Source: Microcaldota archaeon (lineage in GTDB: Archaea; Micrarchaeota; Micrarchaeia; Anstonellales; Bilamarchaeaceae). Taken from it: 5,404 nt of DNA. Under the pieces are notes generated by a model. The model was not told the origin of the DNA. It ran no database searches and saw only the letters and a program-made list of their open reading frames with translations. This document shows positions 1 through 4,992 of the stretch, in pieces; positions within the stretch are counted from its first letter, which is position 1, and each line of letters begins with the position of its first letter. Made by a program: the position numbers and the translations under genes. Where the stretch lies: assembly GCA_023247345.1 (NCBI GenBank), contig JAHFGR010000093.1, positions 1 through 5,404 of the forward strand. The letters are read 5' to 3'.

Positions 1-1724
1 CTGCAAGAATGACTACGTGTACTGTTATCGCTGGTTCGATAGCAAAACAATTACTTGAAAAATATGGGATAAGATTTTCCACATATGTAAAGCAAATAGG
101 AAATATTGCAATGAAGGATTCACCAGACTTAGAACATGCACTGATAAACACATACAAAAGCGAAGTAAGATGTCCAGATCTAGATCTTACAAAAAAAATG
201 AACGAAGAAATACAGGCTGCCAAAAATGATAATGATTCTGTAGGCGGGATAATCGAATGCCAAGTGCATGGATTACCAACCGGAATAGGCGAGCCTATAT
301 TTAATGCAATTGATTCTGTTATAGCGCATTATCTATTTTCTATTCCTGCAGTTAAGGGCGTAGAGTTCGGTTCTGGTTTTACTGCAGCATCCAAAAGAGG
401 CAGTGAAAATAATGATCAGTTTAAGATTGAGGATGGAAAAGTGGCAACCGCAACAAATAATTCAGGTGGAATACTTGGGGGCATAACAAACGGCATGCCC
501 CTTGTTTGCCGTGTGGTAGTAAAACCAACATCCTCAATTGCGAAAGAGCAAAAAACCATTGACATGCAATCTTTTAAAGATACTAAAATAAATGTCCTTG
601 GCCGTCATGACCCCTGTGTTGCCATAAGGGCACCGATAATAGTCGAAACAACAATTGCTCTGGCAATAGCAGATTTATTAATAAGAAAAAATATAAATCG
701 TACAGATGCAGAAATTATAAAACTTTTAAATAAAAGATTCGAGCTTGCATTAAAAACAAAAAAATTCAAATCTAAAACTACTGATGATTCCAGAGAGCAG
801 GAAGTTCTTTCAGCAGTTAAAAGAAATTCACAGCATCTAATAAAACCAGAATTTACTGAAAAATTGTACAAAGAAATAATTGCTGAATCGAAGAAACTTC
901 AGGATAAAAACCTTAGATTAATAGGGTTTCAAGGCGAGCACGGCGCATATGGGGAATTAGCAGTAAGAACATACGATCCCTCAGTAGCCCCTATACCTTG
1001 CTTGGAGTTTGCAGACGTGTTCGAAGGTGTGAACACCGGAGAGCTTGACATGGGTGTTGTGCCTGTTGAAAATTCACTTGCAGGTTCAGTTAGCGTAGTT
1101 AACGATCTTTTGGTCGAAACTGATCTAAACGTTGTTGGGGAAATAATCGTGCCCATACACCACTGCCTTTTAGCTTTGCCAGAAACAGATTACAGGGACG
1201 TAAAAGTGGTATATTCGCATCCTCAGGCGCTGGCGCAATGCAGAGGGTTCATAACAAGAAATAAACTAGAACCGCGACCATACTACGATACGGCTGGCGC
1301 AGCACTTATGCTCGCGAATGATCGACCTAAGGCAGCCGCAGCAATAGCAAGCAAGCTTTGCGCGGAGTTATACGAGTTAGAAATACTAAAAGAAAATATT
1401 GAAGATCATGAATCTAATGCAACCAGATTTCTTGTGCTTTCAAAGGAAAAGCCAAAAGAAAAAGGCAACAAGTGCTCAATAGTGTTCTCAACACACCATA
1501 AAGCTGGTGCACTCTTCTCAGTTTTAAAGATATTTGCCGAGGCGGAAATAAATCTTACCAGAATAGAATCCCGTCCCGTGAGTGATGAGAGTAATAAGTT
1601 CGCATTCTTGCTAGATTTTCAGGGTTCTGATACTGATAAAAAAATAAGCGATGCGATGGAAAAGGTCAAGACTGAAGCAGCAATATTCAAACTTCTTGGC
1701 TGCTACAAAGAGGCGAAACAATGA
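1..1724 (+). CDS. aroC-pheA: Chorismate synthase / chorismate mutase / prephenate dehydratase fusion with ACT domain (5' end outside window)
   Basis: This fusion enzyme should make chorismate from EPSP (chorismate synthase, FMN-dependent), rearrange it to prephenate and dehydrate that to phenylpyruvate, in the cytoplasm. The frame is open to the left edge: bases 3-8 read Ala-Arg before the Met at 9, matching the SAR(E)T stretch of AroC, so that Met is internal and roughly 130 N-terminal residues are missing. Counting that Met as 1: AroC C-terminal part about 1-229 (SGGILGGITNGMP 152-164, KPTSSIAK 172-179, RHDPCVAIR 199-207); AroQ chorismate mutase about 222-299, with equivalents of all E. coli active-site residues (R226, R243, K254, D259, R262, E263, S294, Q298); prephenate dehydratase about 303-478 (GFQGEHGAY 306-314, VENS 353-356, SHPQALAQC 403-411, TRF 472-474); ACT about 488-567 with GAL 500-502 and ESRP 520-523, the phenylalanine-binding motifs. 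There is no frameshift. PheA-type CM-PDT fusions are common; fusion to AroC is unusual. Family assignments are very firm. Confidence 0.96.
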   Translation, partial: ARMTTCTVIAGSIAKQLLEKYGIRFSTYVKQIGNIAMKDSPDLEHALINTYKSEVRCPDLDLTKKMNEEIQAAKNDNDSVGGIIECQVHGLPTGIGEPIFNAIDSVIAHYLFSIPAVKGVEFGSGFTAASKRGSENNDQFKIEDGKVATATNNSGGILGGITNGMPLVCRVVVKPTSSIAKEQKTIDMQSFKDTKINVLGRHDPCVAIRAPIIVETTIALAIADLLIRKNINRTDAEIIKLLNKRFELALKTKKFKSKTTDDSREQEVLSAVKRNSQHLIKPEFTEKLYKEIIAESKKLQDKNLRLIGFQGEHGAYGELAVRTYDPSVAPIPCLEFADVFEGVNTGELDMGVVPVENSLAGSVSVVNDLLVETDLNVVGEIIVPIHHCLLALPETDYRDVKVVYSHPQALAQCRGFITRNKLEPRPYYDTAGAALMLANDRPKAAAAIASKLCAELYELEILKENIEDHESNATRFLVLSKEKPKEKGNKCSIVFSTHHKAGALFSVLKIFAEAEINLTRIESRPVSDESNKFAFLLDFQGSDTDKKISDAMEKVKTEAAIFKLLGCYKEAKQ

Positions 1725-1864
1725 AGGTCAGTTTGAACTACGTTCAAATCTCCTTTGAAAATATATTTCAAATGGCACAGAGAATAAAGTTCTCTAGTGT
1801 TTTATTTTCAAGTAAATCGCAAGCGATTTACAACTGTAAAAGAAATGGAAGTTCTTTTACATAG
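1721..1864 (+). CDS. Possible 47-residue ORF coupled to the fusion gene (doubtful)
   Basis: A small frame starts in the ATGA overlap with the stop of the fusion gene and ends at a TAG that overlaps the ribosome binding site of tyrA, filling the gap exactly. GAGG at 1710-1713 lies 7 bases before its ATG, a plausible Shine-Dalgarno match to the 16S tail seen in this window. Against it: the peptide is Ser-rich (9 of 47) with no recognisable motif, its codon choice looks unlike the neighbours, and nearly the whole stretch is made of inverted repeats. It holds 5 Phe and 2 Tyr codons, which could hint at a leader peptide but is not clustered. More likely a chance frame. Confidence 0.15.
   Translation: MKVSLNYVQISFENIFQMAQRIKFSSVLFSSKSQAIYNCKRNGSSFT
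1732..1861. repeat. Array of five consecutive inverted repeats between the fusion gene and tyrA
   Basis: Five hairpins follow one another with almost no spacing. 1: TTTGAAC 1732-1738 with GTTCAAA 1742-1748. 2: TTTGAAA 1754-1760 with TTTCAAA 1766-1772. 3: AGAGAA 1779-1784 with TTCTCT 1790-1795, extended by CAC 1776-1778 and GTG 1797-1799 past one bulged base. 4: GTAAATCGC 1812-1820 with GCGATTTAC 1823-1831, loop of two. 5: TGTAAAAGAA 1835-1844 with TTCTTTTACA 1852-1861. All arms are perfect apart from the bulge in the third. They differ in sequence, so this is not a tandem repeat. The last ends just before the tyrA ribosome binding site. They could fold in the mRNA to set tyrA translation, mark processing sites or bind proteins; the function is unknown. 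Confidence 0.8.
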
Positions 1865-1869
1865 AGGTG
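1864..1869 (+). promoter_or_regulatory. Ribosome binding site of tyrA that decides its start
   Basis: GAGGTG is exactly complementary to the CACCTC in the 3' tail of the 16S gene of this same window, and lies 6 bases before the ATG at 1876. A GTG in the same frame at 1867 is the second half of this site, so it is unlikely to be the start codon. Confidence 0.8.
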
Positions 1870-1875
1870 TCAAAA

Positions 1876-2646
1876 ATGAAAATCGCAATAATTGGTTTTG
1901 GAAAAATGGGTTCTTGGTTTGCAAAAGAATTAGCTAAGAATAATGAAGTTGCAGTCTATGATGTAGTTGAACCCGGCCAAATATCAAGAATAAAGACATT
2001 ATCAGATCTTAGTCAATTAGAGAAGTTTAAACCAGAAATGCTTGTAAATGCAGTTAGCTTACAAAATACCACTAAAGCGTTTGAAGCCGCAGTTGATTAT
2101 ATAACAAAAGACTGCACGATTGTTGATATTGCTTCTATAAAGGGGGAAATACCAAAATACTACGAAAAATCCGGTCATAAATTTGTTTCATTACATCCGA
2201 TGTTCGGCCCTACACTTACTGACATGCAATCTCTGAATGAAGAGAGCGTAATTATAATAAAGGAATCAGATGTTGAGGGCAAAGAATTTTTTACGAAATT
2301 CTTCTCAAGTTTTGGGCTTAAAATATTCGAATACTCTTTTAAAGAACATGATGAGATGATGGCTTACTCGCTTACTACCCCATTTGCTGCTTCATTAGTA
2401 TTTGCAGCTTGTGTTGATAAAACAATAGTGCCAGGTACAACTTTCAAGAGGCATCTGAAAGTTTCCAGAGGCCTTCTTTCAGAGGATGATCACCTACTAT
2501 CAGAGATCCTATTCAATCCAAATTCAATCAAGCAGCTTGAAAAGATCAATTCCAGGCTGGAATTTTTAAAACACATCATAAAAGCAAGAGATTTTGAAGA
2601 AGCAAAAAGGTTTTTTAATAATCTTAGGAAGAATATTCAAAACTAA
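1876..2646 (+). CDS. tyrA: Prephenate (or arogenate) dehydrogenase, TyrA family
   Basis: Oxidative decarboxylation of prephenate to 4-hydroxyphenylpyruvate, the tyrosine branch. The 256-residue protein opens with an NAD-binding Rossmann fold: beta strand and GFGKMG at 7-12, and an acidic residue D29 after the second strand, which suggests NAD rather than NADP. DIASIKG at 84-90 and SLHPMFGP at 105-112 are family signatures; by comparison with the Aquifex enzyme S87 and H107 should be active-site residues. EHDEMMAYSLTTPFAASL at about 157-174 starts the helical C-terminal domain, which continues through RGLLSEDD at 198-205. There is no fused chorismate mutase and no ACT domain, so mutase activity comes from the upstream fusion protein and no feedback site is visible here. 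I chose ATG 1876 over GTG 1867 because of the ribosome binding site between them. Substrate choice between prephenate and arogenate cannot be read from sequence. Confidence 0.93.
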   Translation: MKIAIIGFGKMGSWFAKELAKNNEVAVYDVVEPGQISRIKTLSDLSQLEKFKPEMLVNAVSLQNTTKAFEAAVDYITKDCTIVDIASIKGEIPKYYEKSGHKFVSLHPMFGPTLTDMQSLNEESVIIIKESDVEGKEFFTKFFSSFGLKIFEYSFKEHDEMMAYSLTTPFAASLVFAACVDKTIVPGTTFKRHLKVSRGLLSEDDHLLSEILFNPNSIKQLEKINSRLEFLKHIIKARDFEEAKRFFNNLRKNIQN

Positions 2647-2665
2647 GATGATTTTTAATAGACAT

Positions 2666-2685
2666 AGTTAAATTTTAATTTAACT
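2666..2685. repeat. 20-base palindrome in front of the aminotransferase gene
   Basis: AGTTAAATT (2666-2674) and AATTTAACT (2677-2685) are perfect inverted arms around a two-base centre. It sits between tyrA and the aminotransferase, 18 bases before the ATG at 2704, with an A/T-rich TATA-like stretch (2651-2660) upstream. Position and symmetry would fit an operator for an internal promoter; a simple RNA hairpin is equally possible. There is no T-run after it, so it does not look like a terminator. Confidence 0.6.
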
Positions 2686-2703
2686 CTAGATATAAGTGAT
2701 TAA

Positions 2704-3771
2704 ATGCTATACGAAATAACTGAGAAGATATTTGCCTTAGAGCAGCAGGGTAAGAAAATAATAAAGCTGAACATAGGCGAGCCAGATTGGCGTCCGCCTA
2801 CAAATGTAATGCGAACCGTGTATGGTGCGCTTAAAGAAGGAAAAGATAAATACGCAAGCGCAGCCGGCCAGCTTGCGCTTAGGGAAAAAATAGCTGAACT
2901 GCATGGTTGCAATACATCTAATGTCGTTCTATCCCCGGGTTCTAAATTTGCAATCTATAATTTATTATCAATTGGAATGAAAACGGGGGGTAATGCGATA
3001 ATTTTTTCCCCTTATTGGACTGCGTTTGAATTAATATGCAAACATATTGGCGCAGAGCCGCGAATAGTCAATTTAAAAATGGAGAATAACTTTGCAATGG
3101 ATTTTGATAAATTGCAGAGCGCAATAGATTCTAAGACTAAATTTATTATACTAAATAGTCCTTGCAATCCAACTAGCCATGCGTGGAGCGAGAAAGAAGA
3201 GCAGGATATTATTGAGCTTGCAAGAGAAAAAGGGGTTACTGTTCTTGCAGATGACGCATATCATGATCTTTGTTTTGATGGTCGGAAGGAAAGGAAATTT
3301 GAGGACAGCATATTTATTACAAATACGTTTTCTAAGACATTTGGTATGACTGGCTGGCGTATCGGGTACTCGGTTGTGCCAGAACAAATAGCAAAAAAAC
3401 TTATATCAATAAATCAGATTTCTATAAATAACGTTCCCGTCTTTTTACAATTAGCTGCGTTAAAAGCGCTCGAACAAAAAGAAAAACTGGCTAAAAAAGC
3501 ACGTGCAAAATGCAAAAAACGTGCAAAATTAGCAATGAAAATACTAGGTAATAAACTACAATTTTCAAAACCAAATGCAGGATTTTATATTTTTCCAAAA
3601 TTGCCTCAGCAGTTAGATACAATTAATTTTGTAAATAAACTCTTGGATAATGGGGTTGCAGTTGTACCTGGCGCTGCCTTCGGTGAATATAATCAGCATA
3701 TTAGAATATCTCTTTCTGTTCAGGAGGAAATACTAAAGAGCGCGTTGGAGAAAATTGCTAACTCAGTCTAA
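2704..3771 (+). CDS. Class I PLP-dependent aminotransferase (probably aromatic or aspartate type)
   Basis: A fold-type I aminotransferase which, from its place after tyrA, probably transaminates phenylpyruvate and 4-hydroxyphenylpyruvate (or prephenate) to finish Phe and Tyr synthesis. Visible marks in 355 residues: LNIGEPDW 22-29 near the substrate pocket; SPYW 102-105; NSPCNPT 151-157, whose N155 binds PLP; ADDAY 182-186, with D183 and Y186 contacting the cofactor; FSKTFGMTGWRIGY 209-222, with K211 the Schiff-base lysine; HIRIS 332-336, with R334 the carboxylate-binding arginine. The start is firm because TAA at 2701-2703 directly precedes the ATG in frame; GTGAT at 2696-2700 matches the 16S tail and serves as a ribosome binding site. 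Subgroup I-gamma enzymes usually carry about 10-25 more N-terminal residues, so the arm is short. A Lys/Arg-rich helix lies at 257-279. Family is certain; substrate is inferred from context only. Confidence 0.92.
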   Translation: MLYEITEKIFALEQQGKKIIKLNIGEPDWRPPTNVMRTVYGALKEGKDKYASAAGQLALREKIAELHGCNTSNVVLSPGSKFAIYNLLSIGMKTGGNAIIFSPYWTAFELICKHIGAEPRIVNLKMENNFAMDFDKLQSAIDSKTKFIILNSPCNPTSHAWSEKEEQDIIELAREKGVTVLADDAYHDLCFDGRKERKFEDSIFITNTFSKTFGMTGWRIGYSVVPEQIAKKLISINQISINNVPVFLQLAALKALEQKEKLAKKARAKCKKRAKLAMKILGNKLQFSKPNAGFYIFPKLPQQLDTINFVNKLLDNGVAVVPGAAFGEYNQHIRISLSVQEEILKSALEKIANSV

Positions 3772-3788
3772 GACATTCGATACGCTCA

Positions 3789-3796
3789 TTTTAAAA
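3789..3796 (+). promoter_or_regulatory. TATA-like box of a probable leaderless promoter
   Basis: TTTTAAAA is centred about 27 bases before the ATG at 3820, the spacing expected between an archaeal TATA box and a transcription start at the A of the start codon. No Shine-Dalgarno-like sequence lies before that ATG (the preceding bases are CATTAATAAACAT), unlike the two genes upstream. Both facts together suggest a leaderless transcript. No convincing BRE is visible. Confidence 0.5.
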
Positions 3797-3819
3797 CACT
3801 TTCTTACATTAATAAACAT

Positions 3820-4785
3820 ATGAATAGCCTTACTTTAGCAGAAAAAAGAATCTCATCATTGCCAACTCCAATTCTTACCCGAGCGGATAATCCGTTTAAA
3901 AGATATAAAGGATTTGAAGGGCATGCAGTAAGAAGAGCAAAAGTAACAGGTTCATTTGCTAAGATTGGCGAGGCATGGGCTAATTGGACAGATTCAATAA
4001 ATAGAAGATTTAATGTCGTACAAATTGAAAAATGGTATGATTCAGCTGTTTCTGTTTTAGAAGGAATAACGATCCATTCAAGAGATGTAGAAAGATTCAA
4101 CCTTTTTCTAATCGCTTATCAGGATTATCAATATTTTCAATTGCTTTCTGGCTTGTTTCTAAGCGCTCTAATAAATAGTAGCCAAGATACTAATTTTACT
4201 ATTGAAACAAAACATTTTTCTCAATCAGACTATCCCCCAGCAATTTACTGTTTAGGCTACAGAAATACAAAAAATATTATTATCAAAGAGACCGCCGTGT
4301 TCTTGGGAGGGATAGGTGACGAAATGCAAAGTGGAACTATAGAAGTAAGTTCAACTGTACATTCTGTCGGTATGAAAATGAAGGGCGGGAAAATAGTAGT
4401 AAACGCGAATGTGCTTCATTATGTTGCATCTGAAATGGAAGGAGGCGAGGTAATCATAAATGGAAATGTTGGCGGTGGAAAATTATTACACGTAAGTGGT
4501 GACATAATTGATGACGGAATTGTTATTTTTGTCGGTGCTGGTATGACAAATGGAAATATTATAATTAGAGGAAACGCTGATGGAGAAATAGGATACAATA
4601 TGAAAGACGGGGGAATAAGAGTAGTCGGCAATGTTTGTAGAGAAGGGTATGCGTTTCCTTCGATGATTGGTTCTCAAGCTTCAGGAGGAGTAATTCATAT
4701 TGATGGAAATATCGGTCGCTTTAGTAGTTGGCCCGGAGAATGCAAAATATATAATAAAGGAAAATTAATTTGGCCAAATTTATAA
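3820..4785 (+). CDS. GXGXG-like beta-helix protein with an unrecognised N-terminal region
   Basis: Function unknown. Residues about 160-315 of 321 form imperfect repeats of roughly 18-22 residues of the type G-x-x-M-x-x-G-x-I-x-V-x-x-N-V. Units can be seen at 165 (IGDEMQSGTIEV), 183 (VGMKMKGGKIVV), 202 (VASEMEGGEVII), 238 (VGAGMTNGNIII), 257 (IGYNMKDGGIRV) and about 281-297 (a variant ending GGVIHIDGNIG). This is the signature of the right-handed beta-helix found in the C-terminal domain of glutamate synthase and in formylmethanofuran dehydrogenase subunit C (GXGXG family). In those enzymes the domain is structural, so no activity can be inferred. The first 150 or so residues have charged and aromatic stretches (KRYKGFEGHAVRRAK 28-41; QDYQYFQLLSGLFLSAL 101-117) and match nothing I know. 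No signal peptide or clear membrane helix. The gene has its own TATA-like box and converges on the 16S gene, so it is probably not part of the aromatic operon. It lies in the same frame as the aminotransferase, with only the TAA at 3769 between them. Confidence 0.85.
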   Translation: MNSLTLAEKRISSLPTPILTRADNPFKRYKGFEGHAVRRAKVTGSFAKIGEAWANWTDSINRRFNVVQIEKWYDSAVSVLEGITIHSRDVERFNLFLIAYQDYQYFQLLSGLFLSALINSSQDTNFTIETKHFSQSDYPPAIYCLGYRNTKNIIIKETAVFLGGIGDEMQSGTIEVSSTVHSVGMKMKGGKIVVNANVLHYVASEMEGGEVIINGNVGGGKLLHVSGDIIDDGIVIFVGAGMTNGNIIIRGNADGEIGYNMKDGGIRVVGNVCREGYAFPSMIGSQASGGVIHIDGNIGRFSSWPGECKIYNKGKLIWPNL

Positions 4786-4789
4786 AATT

Positions 4790-4797
4790 AAAAAAAA
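4790..4797 (-). terminator. U8 tract, probable terminator of the 16S transcript
   Basis: Eight A on the plus strand are a run of eight U for a transcript coming from the 16S gene, followed by a further U-rich stretch (AATTTTAT). Archaeal RNA polymerase stops at such U tracts. The run lies about 196 bases past the 16S end, just outside the stop of the convergent gene, so it would end the rRNA transcript before antisense reading of that gene. Nothing equally strong serves the plus-strand gene; T5 runs at 4929-4933, 4960-4964 and 4972-4976 are the nearest candidates. Confidence 0.45.
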
Positions 4798-4830
4798 GGA
4801 ATCTGATTTTAGGCTTCAAGATTTAACTAC

Positions 4831-4901
4831 GCGATTTATCGACGAATCGATAAATGCGCCCATTGTTCTTTGAACAATTGGGAACTAGAGAATGAGTTTC
4901 C
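4831..4901. repeat. Three adjoining hairpins in the 16S trailer
   Basis: Hairpin A: ATTTATCGA 4834-4842 with TCGATAAAT 4847-4855; the loop is CGAA on the plus strand and UUCG in the rRNA-sense transcript. GCG 4831-4833 and CGC 4857-4859 extend it past one bulged base. Hairpin B: ATTGTTC 4862-4868 with GAACAAT 4872-4878, extended by CCC/GGG past a bulged T at 4879. Hairpin C: GGAACT 4881-4886 with AGTTTCC 4895-4901, one bulged base. B and C share two G, so they may be alternatives. No gene is visible in 4786-4992; these hairpins, the one at 4966-4990 and the U8 tract are its content. Confidence 0.7.
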
Positions 4902-4965
4902 ACTGCTTGCAATACTACCAATTTCGTATTTTTATTCCATTTAACTTTTAACGAATCAGTTTTTG

Positions 4966-4990
4966 TAAAACTTTTTAGGAAAAAGTTTTA
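4966..4990. repeat. 11-bp perfect hairpin next to the 16S 3' end
   Basis: TAAAACTTTTT (4966-4976) and AAAAAGTTTTA (4980-4990) are perfect inverted arms with a three-base loop. On the rRNA strand the stem begins three bases after the CC of CACCTCC, so it would be the first structure of the 16S trailer. It may guide 3'-end maturation. It is not followed by a U tract on that strand. Confidence 0.75.
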
Positions 4991-4992
4991 AA

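Noticed and set aside
9..11. ATG at 9 as the start of the first gene
   Set aside because: The preceding codons read Ala-Arg and continue the AroC consensus; about 130 residues of AroC are missing, so the true start lies outside the window.
605..1156. Minus-strand reading frames at 605-871 and 929-1156
   Set aside because: They lie opposite the strongly conserved fusion gene and their translations show no family features.
1732..1861. Hairpin array as a CRISPR array
   Set aside because: The stems differ in sequence and spacing; there is no repeated unit with constant-length spacers.
4419..4677. Two overlapping minus-strand frames opposite the beta-helix gene
   Set aside because: Low-complexity Pro/Ile/Ser translations mirror the Gly/Ile repeats of the plus strand; no start signals.
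4786..4992. C/D box small RNA or tRNA in the 16S trailer
   Set aside because: No RUGAUGA/CUGA box pair at suitable spacing and no tRNA arms could be found.
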